A stretch of DNA of 64,000 nt from Schistocephalus solidus (taxonomy: Eukaryota > Platyhelminthes > Cestoda > Diphyllobothriidea > Diphyllobothriidae). The stretch is from positions 1 through 64,000 of the forward strand of contig WEDG01000895.1 of assembly GCA_017591395.1 (NCBI GenBank), written 5' to 3'. The notes under the pieces were generated by a model. The model worked only from the letters and a program-made list of their open reading frames with translations. It had not been told where the DNA came from and searched no databases. Shown in pieces: positions 20,780 to 32,600 of this stretch; the first letter of the stretch is position 1, and every line of letters begins with the position of its first letter. The position numbers and the translations under genes are program-made.

Positions 20780-20945
20780 GCATACCCGACAAAGACGTGG
20801 GAGACTGGAATGATAATTTCTGTCTTTTTAGGCGTCATTAGCTCGCCATACCCGACCCTCAGGTTGCGGCACCCAAGGCTCGAGCTCGCTACCTGTTGGC
20901 TAGAAGTCCAACGCTCTAACCCACTGCGCCACGAGCTCGCTGTCT
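20780..20945 (-). repeat. tRNA-derived SINE, minus orientation
   Basis: On the minus strand, an A box TGGCGCAGTGG (20921-20931) and a B box GAGCTCGAGCC (20877-20887) sit at tRNA spacing. Between them a TTGGA/CCAA stem holds a seven-base loop with TCT in the anticodon position, so the source looks like an arginine tRNA (inference). Past the tRNA part, GGGTATGGCGAGCTAATGAC forms the SINE body. The acceptor stem is lost, so it is not a working tRNA. Confidence 0.6.
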
Positions 20946-20978
20946 TGTCAATCATATCCCCGGTAGAAACCAAAAAGA

Positions 20979-21110
20979 CAACGAGCTTGTGGTGTTGTGG
21001 GTTAAAGCGTTCTACTTATAACAACGAGGTCACGATTTCGAACCTTGGGTGTAGCAGCACCTGGGGTTGGTGTGGCTGGCTGAAAGGCTGAAGTCAGAAA
21101 TGGCCTTGCT
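20979..21110 (+). repeat. tRNA-derived SINE, plus orientation
   Basis: An A-box-like TGGTGTTGTGG (20990-21000) and a B-box-like GATTTCGAACC (21034-21044) are followed by a body GGTTGGTGTGGCTGGCTGAA. It is the same family as its inverted neighbour at 20780-20945 but more diverged. The two lie head to head, 30 bases apart. Confidence 0.5.
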
Positions 21111-21114
21111 AGTC

Positions 21115-22600
21115 GATAATATCATTCATTAATAATTCTATACCAAACATAGGTTCGTTAAGTTACTTACCTGTCGGAAACTTCAAAATAACAGCTGCCG
21201 ATTCATTAAATTATGCCGTAAGCGCTGGACTAATATAAAGAGTGACCTTTTCAGTCAATACCACATGAATCTGATGTTACTTCGCACGAATTACCGGATG
21301 GTGTACGAGCACAGGGTCCATTAAGATAATTTAACTCTTCATTTAATATGGAATGAGCTTAGCATAATGCTAGTGATTCGGAGTAAAAGGGGATGAACAA
21401 GAGAGGGCGGCTTAATTGCCGAAGTTATCACAGAAATCAAGGAAAGTTACGTTACAGGAGACGAGAGTACTCGGATCAAGCTACTTAGTAGGGCAAAATA
21501 CCCAGTACTAGCAGGCGCGGTCTTGGGTTTCCAGATGTACATTAACCGTTCCGAGAGGTGAAACGAACGGCATGATAGGATATATGGCGAGCCCACGCGA
21601 CACAATTAGCGAGTATAAAGGCGGACGGTGGTGAAGGCAAGATATTTTGAGAGTACAGGAATGACAAGCGGCATGTGAGACGGAAGATTTATTTTACAAT
21701 GAATGGGGAAGGACAGTCAAACGTAGTTAAGGCAACTTCAAACTATGAATGTAACCGTCTGTTTAATGAAGGCATTTACGAATGGTACTAATAGGCTGAC
21801 AATATGCTAAAGAAGAACCACCTGCGTGCATACTGCTGTCAGATAGTAACAAAGTGCTGCGACAGGTCGTGCCGTGCGTCCCACTAACTTCTGGTACCGG
21901 AACAACCTGCTAAAATACAAAAGTTTAACGAAGGGATCCGCGAACTCTAACAACATCTTGGCGGCATGTTCGCATTAAAATGAACCTAAGTAATCTTAGA
22001 CTCTGTTATAAATAACGTGGTACGCGCATCAAATATGAACGAAGATAGAAACTACATTAAACGTTACGCAATTAATTCCAGTTAAGAGATAGTAGCACAT
22101 GAAGGGTGGATGAACTAAACTTCAAATAGTGTAAACACTTAGTAGCAAGTAGATGAAGTCTGTTGTTAACGGCATGAATTCACTGCATGAAGTGATCAAA
22201 AATCGGCCAGTAAACGTTTTAACTGTAAGACATCAAGACAACAGGCATAAAATTTAAATATGGAAAATTTTGAATATATGTATTTGCATTTATGTAGATG
22301 CATAAAAGAGAAATGGTAATAGACTAGTATGGTACAATGCAAACACTGATGCAGTTATAAAAATACTGTATCAAGTAGTTAAGCAAGCAAACTTTTAAGA
22401 TAATAGATATCGAATTGATACACATGAACGGCAAACCGCAAGCAGATCGATAATGGCGAAGAAACGTACTTTGAAACCTTACCCTCGCATATATATATAT
22501 ATATGCATATAAATATAACCTCAGGCAGCATTTAACGGTACGTATGAAGCATGTACTAAACGTAGGCGTAGCAATTGCGACTACCAACGAGTTCTTTGAA
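21115..22600. other. Anonymous AT-rich stretch with a short (AT)n
   Basis: Stops are dense in all frames. A (CA)TATATA run at 22490-22512 is the only simple repeat. The last 150 bases are the presumed 3' flank of the hnRNP L-like gene. Confidence 0.4.
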
Positions 22601-22627
22601 AAAGAAATTATGACGAATCTTGCTGTT

Positions 22628-25442
22628 CTACTCGTCATCCTCCGGTTCAGATGGCGGAGTTGTGGGCTGTCGACGAACCGGTCGCGGCGACGGATCCTCG
22701 CTGTCCGACTCGAGTGTGGGCGAAGGCTGGCGTGCCTCCACGTCAGCCTGTTCCAGAGACGGAGCAACTGGATCACGTTGCTCACCATCTACCTTTTCTT
22801 CGTGTTCGGATTTTGAGGACTCCTCTAAACCCTCATTGGCAGCGGCAGCAGTTAGTGAGGCCAGGTAAGCGGCCTCTGCAGCCTCCAGCTCATCAACACT
22901 GAATGTTGTAGAAGCCGTTGGCACATCATTCGATGCCGGATCCCCATCGTCACGCGAGTCGTGTGACTGAGTCTGAGGTGTCATGGCAGTACCTATTTCA
23001 GCGGGTTTGTCACTGTCGCTTGCCGCATGTAAGTGTGTAGACTGGAGGGAGGGTGACGCGACAGTAACAATCGTATGTGGTTGAAAACCGTAGCCAGAAA
23101 CGTCAGGAGCGGCAACAGTATTATAGGATGGCTTGCGGCTAATGACAGCATCTTTATGATGCATAGGTGGTGCAGGGTATTTGATCATGCACGCGCCAGC
23201 TCGGTCATCAGATATCGGCTTTGGACTGAATGCCAACTTTAGGTGGAACGGATGAGCGAAACCAACAATGTGAATTGGCCTGTGATTTGACAAGGACAAT
23301 GCATCAAGGGCGTCAGGCACAGTGTCCCATTCGGCCAGACCTACAACACAAAAGCGACAAAAAGAAAATACACCAAGTATCTGACGATCAAGGTCTTAGC
23401 TGCGTAGTTTAAGAAGTGAGCATAATGAAAGGCTGCGCCACTCACCCAGTGATGTCTTTTGCCCAGGTTTAGCAGTAAACACCACGATTCGTGGCGGTCG
23501 TTTGACACCACAGTCGGCGAAGACTCGGCACATGTCTTCAGGGGAGAAATTCAAAGGAGCGTTAAAGAAATGAAGGGTGCGAGTAGGAGCCAAAATTCGG
23601 CTTTTAGCAGCGACGATCGGGTTTCTGAAGCGATTATTTGAATCGGCTAAAATAAAATAGAAACACAGTGATCAATGTGTTGGCCGAGTGCGATCATGAC
23701 CTCTAACTTTAAAGCTATAGAACTCGAGTGCCCCCAATCATCACTAAAAGCGTTCGCACCACGTAAAGGTGGCTAGGGGCAAGCAAACGATTTTTAAGGT
23801 TTCTTTGGCATGAGCAATAATAAAGTACAAATTAACACTCACTCATGTAGTTTTTCATCACAGGGGAGCCGTCCGAAAGCGTCCCAAGGCCAGCATGTTC
23901 CTGTACTTCAGTCTGCTTGCTGTGATGGAACTCTATTACCTGTCCGAAGACAGTCGCACCATTCAGATGCTCACTCACGCGATCAGCCGACTCCTTCGAA
24001 CCCATTTGAATCATAGCACAACCTGGCCTACTCTTTAGGAATTTTATCCTGGCGATATTGCCATAAAGGCATAGGACGTTAAAGAGATGGTCACAATTAA
24101 CTCCCTCAGGCAGATTGCAAGCCATGAGGACTGCACCCTCCTCAGCATGGAATATTGACATGTCAGTGTTTCTTGCAGCAGCTACAGACGTTGAATTCAG
24201 GTTTGAAGTGGAATGCCCAATTCCAATACCAGCAGGAGTGACGTGATGAACTGGTGGGGGAGTAGGAAGGATCTGTGGGGCCGAGCGCGCTGTCGAGTGC
24301 TGCGTCGGTATTTGACCACCTGACATATAGCCTTGCGGATAGCCAGGATAACCAGCGGCAGGATGCTGGTAGTAAGGAGAGTGCATCGGCATGCCGTAAG
24401 GCCCAGCAGGACTAGCGAAACCAGGCATTGGCTGCCCCGGCATCATTGGTGTGGAGCAGTAATAGCCGGCGGGCATGTACGGGGTCGGGACTGGCTGTTG
24501 TGCAGAATAGCCATAATAGGACTGTGGTGGATAGGCAACGGGAGGGTTTGATACGGTTGGCGGAGCACTTATCTGTGCAGGCGCTGAAATCTGAGTTACT
24601 GTCGCCGATGACTCGGGCGGATGCGCATTACCGCCGCCGTTCGCATTCGACCCAAGCAGAGTTCTCTGACCACTTGCAGAGCTCAACAAACCCTCTTTTG
24701 ACGGAGTCGAATCGCTAAAGTCCCATGACTCAGTATCGTTCTTCGTGACATTCACCTTGAGTTTCGAAAATGTCACAGTTAGACTGCAGCAGCCCGAGTA
24801 TATATCTGCACCGTCTAAATTTTCCTGAGCCTTCTTCGCCTCCTCAACCGTAGCGAATTCAACAAACGCCTCTAGAGATTTGTCAGCATTCTTTTTCCCT
24901 ATCATTATTTTGTGGAGTTGGCCATGTGGGGAACAAATGGCCTTTAAGACGTCCACTGTTATGGGATACTCTGCGTTGGTAATATCAAGATGCAGAACAT
25001 TTGAGGGTGTCGAGTCGGTAGTTGATGTTGCATTTTGGGCTGTTGCCTGCTTTCCCGAGTTTATTGGTGCTGTTATCGTCTGCGAGGAAAACTCTAAACG
25101 CACTGGAGTGACACCAACACAGAATGGGCTGATTTTCGCCCAGTGGACAAGTCTTGTTGGCGGGGATATCTCGTTAAATTCAATGAGAGCAGCTCTCCCA
25201 TTACAAACAATCTGGAGGTTCTTAACTGGGCCGTATGTTGAAAAAAGGTCACGTAGGTCCTTCTCAGTGCTTTGTGGTGGCAACTCGAATGCAGCAATAG
25301 TGCAGTTTGGCTGAGTTGTAATCAGGTACGAGAGATCAGCCGACAGCTGAAAACTGGAGGGTACGGTACCAGTTGTGTTATAATACTGAGCTGTCGCAAC
25401 AGCCGCAGAGTCGTAGCGAACCCGCTTCGTGGGGTGAGACAT
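22628..25442 (-). CDS. hnRNP L / smooth-like RNA-binding protein, four RRMs (3 exons)
   Basis: Exons on the minus strand are 25442-23843, 23646-23446 and 23340-22628. All introns are GT-AG (196 and 105 bp), and the joined length is exactly 838 codons including the stop. The start ATG at 25442 (MSHPTKRVRY) has A at -3; the upstream codons lack an ATG. RRM1 lies at about residues 48-120 and RRM2 at 149-232, ending in the family hallmark DIYSGCCSLTVTFSKLKVNV followed by KNDTESWDF. A Pro/Tyr/Gln/Gly-rich linker spans about 275-400, RRM3 437-510 (NCDHLFNVLCLYGN), and RRM4 about 557-640 across exons 2-3 (TLHFFNAPLNFSPED). The last 200 residues are Ser/Asp/Glu-rich. hnRNP L proteins bind CA-rich pre-mRNA in the nucleus and control splicing and stability. 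The protein is about 250 residues longer than vertebrate hnRNP L, mainly in linker and tail. Confidence 0.92.
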
Positions 25443-25727
25443 CTTGAAGGCGCGAACCGAAACTAAATGAAGTGCCACCTGCGTACTTTAGTTCACTTAA
25501 AGTATTAAGGGTCAGGATTGCATTGACTTTCATTCACGGTTAAAGAGTACGTTGAGATAATTTGGGACCCCAAAAGAAAGGGACCCTTAAGGCACGCAAA
25601 CTGCATATGGTCGAAGATAAACCTTAAATTTTAGAAGTATAAAGGACTACATTTTTGGGGAACAAGCTAGAATTCATTGGAGTATGAAAATGGCTTCTTC
25701 GTTTTTCTGAAAGTATACAATGTAAAG
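25443..25727. promoter_or_regulatory. Presumed promoter region of the hnRNP L-like gene
   Basis: These 285 bases lie upstream of the hnRNP L-like start codon and between it and a possible divergent exon at 25728. No clear TATA box is seen; the assignment is by position only. Confidence 0.3.
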
Positions 25728-25834
25728 ATGGAAATTGTTGACACAAAGGTCCGTTCGTGGCTTAGGGATATGCATAGATGTTGCATCTGCAAGAAACCGA
25801 ATAAGCACAGAGTAACGCACGAAATTATAATCAC
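25728..25834 (+). CDS. Possible first exon of a small divergent gene
   Basis: An ATG at 25728 opens 35 codons (MEIVDTKVRSWLRDMHRCCI, then CKKPNKHRVTHE) and runs into a strong donor GTAAGT at 25835. A CxxC..H..H spacing (CCICKKPNKHRVTH) could bind metal. The nearest acceptor giving an open frame is near 25894, ending at a stop at about 25996. No family is recognised. The position, back to back with the hnRNP L-like start, fits a shared promoter, but a chance frame is quite possible. Confidence 0.25.
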
Positions 25835-26184
25835 GTAAGTGCTGTCCCTCTCAAGGATAGCCAGTCGATCTATCTTCTGCCTTGTGCACAGAGGAGGCCT
25901 ACGATGATTTCTTCAAAGGAATTAGTAGCACAGCGTATTATGCGAAGGAGGCGGTTTGGATATATTAAATTTTTAATCGTCATTCGCGATGTGTAGATAG
26001 AAAGGCCGTCTGTGGTTGGGGGAAGAAATGAAAGAGATTGTGCGGAACCTCTTGACGTGTTTTATTGGACCACCGCTGTGCCTCAACTTCTGCTGGGTGG
26101 ATCCACTGAAAAGCGGTTATTTATTGGCTGCCCGCTTTATACATTTTTCACTGGTAGGTTATAATGTTTCCTTGACGTCTGCAG

Positions 26185-26315
26185 GCCCCATTCGCCATAA
26201 TACCAGCTTCAATAAGTGTTCTGCGGATGTTATTCACAAAGCTGCTATTGACTGGTTCCACGGTGCAAGAGACAGGTACGGTGGAGGAAAAAAACGCCGG
26301 GAGGCAAATGAGAAG
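26185..26315 (+). CDS. Exon-like segment, product unrecognised
   Basis: An acceptor (GACGTCTGCAG) precedes 26185, and donors GTACGG (26276) or GTAAAA (26316) follow. The open frame reads PIRHNTSFNKCSADVIHKAA then WFHGARDRYGGGKKRREANE. The basic end and the lack of stops suggest coding sequence. Codon phase does not join to the exon at 25728-25834, so they are not simply consecutive. No function is proposed. Confidence 0.3.
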
Positions 26316-26920
26316 GTAAAACTAGTCCATTGAATTAATCCAGAACACACATCCAGCTGCCGGAATGTCCCACCAGTACCGCAATTTACAAAACATTGCC
26401 TGCGTCCAGGGATACGGTAATTATCTCAATGTCTATGCACTTAACGAATTTCATGTTAAAACCTTCTTAACTTAGTGATATTTATTTTAATCCTGAATTT
26501 GTGATTTATAACTCTTTTTAAAATGTTCATCTAACCCGACATGACTGGGTAACAGAAATATTTCATTTTATTGTAGGAACCACCTCTGGATAACTGCAGC
26601 AATGTGGCCACACTATGACAATTTTTCCTACGCATGCACATATTTGTCAACTTTTTATAGTAAAATACTTTGCAAATTTCATCTGCACATATCCTATATC
26701 ATGAGTGAGTGGTTACCTCACAGGACTGGCTTGAATGGATCCAAACGGAAGCTATATTAATTGTATACCGTTGGCCCCGTTAATAGTACAACGATAAGGA
26801 GTGCAGCAGAAGTGGCCGATTTTCATGGGAAAGCCATGTGCGCTGGGCGTACGATATAAAGAAAAGGGGGCTACTACTGTGATAAAATCGTGGGGTCCCG
26901 CTGTGCAAATTTTTTCCGGT

Positions 26921-26968
26921 GAGGGGGCCAGAGGACCAAGTTGGCGGTGTGGCCCCTCTGGCCCCCTC
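26921..26968. repeat. GC-rich 14-bp inverted repeat
   Basis: GAGGGGGCCAGAGG at 26921-26934 is perfectly complementary to CCTCTGGCCCCCTC at 26955-26968, with a 20-base loop. It lies in the LINE 3' UTR. The matching place in the inverted copy (about 42185-42240) keeps a weaker version. Confidence 0.8.
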
Positions 26969-27253
26969 AAATCCCTCTCCGGCCCCCTGGCCTAGAGGCG
27001 GCCAGGCATGGCTGGTGCTGGTAGGGTACTCATAGGTGTTTTACCTTTATCATAGCTATTCTGGGCATTCGATGAAATACGCACGTTCTTTTTAATTCGG
27101 GAGCTATGAGTATTTTGAGGTATCTGTAAATGTATTTCCTCATTGGCATCAATCGGAAGGTACTAAGCACGCTTTCGTTGTACGTAGTGCATAATTTTTA
27201 TAATGCAAGAAAAAATCTGTAAAGCGCAGTCATTTTTATCGATAGAGGCATCG

Positions 27254-27450
27254 CATTATTTTCCATAACCTTAGCCCAAATCCCAACCCTAATATTAATT
27301 CTCCACCGAACGCTCACCGTTAACATAATCCCGAAACTATGCATAACCCAAACCCGAATACTAAAGCTACTCCTATCCTTGACCATAACCATGACATAAG
27401 CTTGATCATAACATTAACTCTGATCCGAAGCAAACCTCTATGCCAAATCA
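27254..27450. repeat. Degenerate telomere-like hexamer tract
   Basis: The tract is rich in CCATAACC, CCCTAA, AACCCAAAC and similar 6-mers resembling decayed CCCTAA repeats. The same tract appears, reverse-complemented, at 41690-41905 in the other LINE copy, so it belongs to the element's 3' UTR and not to a chromosome end. Confidence 0.5.
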
Positions 27451-30364
27451 TAACCTGAATCCAGATTCTACCTTCAACTCTCAAAATTGCGCCCAAATTA
27501 TGATAAAATGCATCTGGGCAATTTTTCGCCTGTGTTAGACTGCCAGTTCCAAAAACTGAGATGGATTGGATACACAGAATGGCCATGTCTTATGAGCTTA
27601 TAAGTAGACAAACTTCCAAAACTAATTTTTCGTTATTAAGCAGCCCGTTATCAAGGCCATGAGCGCCATCTCTTACATATGTTGACTTTTTTGCCTAACA
27701 CGCATGTCCGACAATGTTTACACAAGAATGACTAAACTTTCGCCTCATTAATGCCATTAAGTCAATTGAAATTTCCCTTCGCAGACTTTTAGTCACCGAC
27801 AGAAGCTCAGTGTACTTTCCTGGTGAAAACGCTGACAGTAACTATCCGCTGAGCTGCGTGTACACTCTCTCACCTCAGTAATTGCTGTTTAGTTAACTAT
27901 TTTTCCCGCTTCCTGATTTGAGCATCCTCGTACAGGTAAATGCAAAAATATTTTTCTATTTCTTGATTGCAAATATAATAATGGGCAAGAGCTTTATCTG
28001 TCCATATGTTACGACTGTTCTGTGCAGTCCTCGGCCAAGCCCACTGTGGCGAAAAATATCGGGAAATGTAGTATTCAAAATCGCAAATGGAAGTGAATAG
28101 TTCAGTCTAGTTCAGTATATTTAAGGATAGTAGTCATTGCCTTTGAAGACCCTCTGAGGAACCTTGCACTGAATATTCGGTTATGATTAATATGTTACTA
28201 TAAATAAGAAAGTTATATATTCGCATGTAAAGTTATTTTTGTAACTTTGGATCTAAGCACAGTCATCCTGAAGGATCGGTGATTACAAGTGTTAAATAAT
28301 AGATATCACTGTTATCTGTATGTATGTAAAAAGCTGTGATTTGTTGTAGCAGTGCTTTCCTATAAGGATGAACGGCATATTTTTTTAGTAAATATAAGTC
28401 TAGTTTACGTTTTACTGCCTCTGCCATGTGCGTCATTATAACTTTCTCGGGGAGTTTGTTTCGGGTGAGGAAAACTCGTTTTGAAATCGAATGGTGGCGA
28501 ACATCCAGGTTGCATAATGTTCCTCGAAGTATGAGAGAATTCTCACGCGGTATAATTATATTTTTTGTGGCCAAGTAGATGAAGTCTTTAAATTATAGAG
28601 CACAATTCCGATTCCTAACGAGCCGGTACGTCAATATGAGATTGCCACAGATCTGCCTGTACCCAAAAAGGAAAGTGTTAAGCGCATCAAGTCTGCCTTT
28701 ACGTTATAAGCCATTTAGACGCTTAATGCATGTTTGCCCTCCTCTGAACCCTTAATAGTAACTTTTAATATTTTTAAGGTTACGATCGCCACGCCTGAAT
28801 TCCATGTTACAGGTGCGAACGAGTAAATGGTGATTATTACGTCCCTATTGTTAGGAAGCATTCAACAAGCGCCTTCTGTCAATGAAGTATTGGTGAGAGT
28901 CACCCATCGGGCTTGACTTCTTTCTTTGGAGCCGCAGTGCACCAAAATTCTCAAGGTTGAACTTCATTAACCACTTATCGGACCACTCACATAGGTGTTT
29001 GAGTCTGTCTTGTAAAAGTCTGTTCACCCTTACTGTATTTGATCAGTTGCCATTCGTTGATGTCGTCTTTAAACACAAGTCGCTTGCCGTTAAATCCATT
29101 CATACAGTCATTGACATAGATTAAGAAAAGTAATGACCCAAGAACGGAGCCCTGAGTTACAGCACGGATTGCGATCGCACTATCAAGATGTCTTCTATCC
29201 AATTTAGTAGACTCCCCCTCATCCCACATTCTTGAACCTCTTAGATTAACAGGCAGTGTGGATCACCTTAACCATTGCTTCATTGAATAGACCGTATTGG
29301 TCAAACTGGAGTGGTTTCGTTGAAATCCTTGTTGGGCGCTACCAAGGAACTTCATGCTAGTCTTTTTGTGATCCTGTCCATAACTTTGCAACAACTTCAT
29401 GTTAGGCTCACTTGTCTATGCTTTCCACGCTGGTTCGGGAAAAACCCTTATAAAAACCCGTAAAACTGTGCTACTTTCCAATAAGGTGCGAGGATGCCTT
29501 GATTGAAGTACAGCTGGAAAATATGTGAAAGTGGTTTGGAGAGTTCGTTAGCAAACTCTTTCAGTAATATTGTTGGTATTTGATCAGGACCCAGGACTTA
29601 GATTCGTTAGGTGCAAGAACTTCCTTCCTCGCGTCTTCTTCTGTGAATTAGTGTTCTTCCATATCTACGTCATTACTCCCTGTAGGGACATATTTCTGGT
29701 TAAAATCCGCTTCATCTATGAAAACGCATGTGAAAAGCCGACAAAAGTATTCTGTCTTATCTTAATTTTCAGTAATTTCCTTGTTGTTCTCACCTATCAA
29801 CACTGTAAACGTCTCTTTATTTATAAACCTACTATTGACGTATTTAAAGAGCAATTTTGGCTTATCTACGTCCTGTTCTATAATTTTCACCTCATAATCA
29901 TTCCGCGATCTGTGTACACATAAACTTATTTCGGTTCGCTTTCATCGAAATTCTTCGTAATGCAGGGATTGAGATATTGCTTCGTTAATTCTCCAGTTAT
30001 TTCGATTTAACTGTGTCTTTAGATCTCATGCTAACCGAACAGGGCGGCTTGCCTTTTGATCTTTGTAATCGGGTAGTTGCGAAAGAAAACTTCTAATCCA
30101 ACTCATTGCATTCACTGCTGTATCGTAGAATGGAAGTCTTATTATAAATGTGTGGGAATTACTTGGTGTCGTGATGGTCACAGAAACTGCTAAAATTGGA
30201 CGCCCAATGCGCCAAAGGAACCTTTGTTACGTTTTTAACCCTGAGTTCATGAATGGATGCAGCAACTAGTCACCGGTTAAAACAGTCAATAGAGGCATTA
30301 CTGACAGAGCCAAAGGAGATCGGAATGGCCAATTCTGATCTACTGACTGACATCAGCTCGCCAT

Positions 30365-31520
30365 ACCTAACCAATGGTGTTGCGGAACCTAACACTTCGG
30401 TGTAGATGAAATTTGTAGACCTTTTGAATCAAAGTTACTGGAACGTTCATTTGTAACAGTAAAATCAAAGTTATGGTTCCCAATACATTGGGAAAGTGTC
30501 CCTCGACAACGCCTCGGAAATGCAAGTTGGCTAAGAGTTTTCGGCTGAAGACACCAAAGCGGGTCTTTTCTGGACTGAGCTTTTTCAAAAAGAAAACCAG
30601 AGATTGAAGAAGAGCCACAAACGTTTGCTGGATAGGTACATCTTAAGCAGTGCTGCAGGCATCAGTCATGAGAGCTAGGTGGGCACCTGAGCGGTGGTGG
30701 TGAACAAACCGATCTTCTTTCGTAAGAGTGGCCTTAAATGTCACTGAGGGAATTTATAGCCCCTTTAGTTATCATCATCATCTTCTTTGTGTGAACCAAG
30801 AAGTTTTGAGTGGCCACAAAACAGTAGCATCGTTATAGGAAAAAAACGGTGATAGTAATTCAAGATAGCGAAGAAGTGATGCAATTGTTTGATGGTGGTA
30901 GGGATGGGAAAGTTTGACCTGATTGTAACCTTTTCAACGATGAGTTTTACTAAATCAGAACCCAGTAAATAATCCACCAAGACTAGTATGGACACCCAAA
31001 ATTCACAAGTAGCAGCATTTTTTAACGTTGCAGGAGTCTTGTCCTTCGAATACTTGCCAAAGATGGATATCTTGTTTGGAGGCGTCAACCTCACCAGCAG
31101 TAAATCAGCCATGTAAGCATTGATAAAGTCTAGACTCTCGCAAAATGCACTCAGTGAACCGCTGGAAGGTTTGACTGGTCTTTATAAAACCAACGGTATA
31201 CGAATGGATTTCAATAATCCACAGGGAGTGATTACTGTGGATTTCGCACATCAGTTGCCTTTATTATGGTTTGGTGGTAAGCCTGAACCAGATTAATCTT
31301 TAGAACGCACCCTTTCCATGCACAGAGAAGGTAATGCTTTTGATATGTTGGACAGGAAATTTGATCACGGTGATCACGAATTGCCAGTCATCTTTTCTGT
31401 GAAAATATGGACGCGCAGTGCCCAAAGGGTGCCGGAATATTGGATGAGGTCATGCTCAAACGTTGCTCTGGCATTTTTCAAACACCCCGGAGCAAGACTA
31501 TGCGGCTGCCGAAGTTTGCA
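30365..31520 (-). mobile_element. Degenerate Gypsy-like pol fragment (RT to RNase H)
   Basis: The minus strand shows KINLVQAYHQ-like RT motif sequence near 31290 and SQTFQRFTECILRE near 31150. FPIPTTIKQLHHFFAILNYY follows at about 30840-30910, the usual connection-domain motif. RNase H-like LVFFLKKLSPEKTRFGVFSR then lies at 30540-30600. The catalytic YVDD region is decayed, and stops occur throughout. It is a different subfamily from the remnants at 1-2880 and 45.5-49.3 kb. No LTRs are seen. Confidence 0.7.
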
Positions 31521-31559
31521 ATTTCCTTTGACTGAGATTTAGTGAGTGATAATGTATTA

Positions 31560-32600
31560 CACGCCTGCTTCTCGAACTTAAGGGGTAAGTCAGGCGAAGG
31601 AACTGCCCAAGGAGTGAGTGATAAAGATAGTCAGACATGGACATAACGATAGGGGATTGAGGCACGTATGCATGTCCTACTTGTAAAGGGTTTGCATGTT
31701 CTTGAGACTATCGACCTGGCCACAATTATAGAAATCAACTAGGAAAATCGAAATGCGTTGGGAAATTAGCCCTAGAAAAGCAACAGACATGTCGAAAATT
31801 ATGAAAAATTAGTGAAACGTCAGTCGAAGGCCAAATTCATTTGTGCAGGGGCTGACCACCAGTAGCAATGCTGGACTGGTTCACATCTGTGAGACATAGA
31901 GCGCTGTGATCTTTGGGATCAGCAGGCATTGGTGAAACCACAGTGACCGGGCCACAAGAGTCCGTGAGGAATTTGGTGCCAGCCTGACAGTACCAGAGCA
32001 ATAAGAGTTTAGAATGTATATTTGGTTAGCGCCAGAAAGGCACTAACGAAAGAAGCATTAGTAACAAAATAAAATTATGACAATGTGTGCAGATAAAATG
32101 TACAAATATTTAATAATGCAGACAGAACTTGTCCTGTTAGGGCAATATTTAGCGATTTTTTGAAATTAATTGTGAACTAGAAAATGGGCAGTGAAAATAA
32201 ACTCATACGCTGAAAATGGAGGCAGAGTTCAATAGGCCTACATTTTTGAATAGAGGATAGGAGAAAAACTGCTTATGAAAATAAGGTAAGGGGGTAGAGG
32301 AGGCTAATACTGCAGTAGCATTTCAGAATGAGATAATGAAACCTCGATATGGTTCGTTCTTGATCACTAAGGCACACGAAAAAAATTCTCGCGAAAAGAC
32401 GTCAGTGAAATTGAGGCTTCAGCATCTCAGGGTCCAGAATTAAATTCTGACGACGTTAAGTATCTAACGAAACGGGAGCATTTTAGACTGTGTACGTCCG
32501 AATGTGCACATCGGAATGACTTCATCTTTTGAATGACTGGTTGTAAAAGGAGACATCATGGTTCCTGGGGGACTCGAGGTAGCGAAAAATAGTTTCATGA
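31560..32600. other. Anonymous stretch
   Basis: Stops are dense, with no motif or simple repeat worth naming. It may hold the decayed 3' part of the LINE that continues at 32600-33629. Confidence 0.35.

Larger units (their letters stand above)
26576..30160 (-). mobile_element. CR1/jockey-like LINE remnant with RT and long 3' UTR
   Basis: On the minus strand the RT starts near 30160 in broken frames (GPDQIPTILLKEFANELSKP at about 29590-29530). It continues with AVTQGSVLGSLLFLIYVNDC at about 29100-29160, where the catalytic FADD box has become FKDD. Then come WSDKWLMKFN near 28985 and the C-terminus ISKRVFLTRNKLPEKVIMTH, RKLDLYLL at 28263-28574. RT motifs between about 29290 and 29400 are deleted. 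The 3' UTR runs from 28260 to 26576 and includes a degenerate telomere-like tract (27254-27450) and a GC-rich hairpin (26921-26968). Its 3' 2.4 kb recurs inverted at 40236-42574. It is dead by stops and deletion. Confidence 0.75.

Noticed and set aside
20877..20940. A genuine tRNA-Arg(UCU) gene.
   Set aside because: The acceptor stem and T arm do not pair properly, and SINE body sequence follows. It is a tRNA-derived repeat.
25443..25478. An N-terminal extension of the hnRNP L-like protein by 12 codons upstream of MSHPTK.
   Set aside because: The upstream start would be GTG, not ATG; the ATG at 25440-25442 has a good context.
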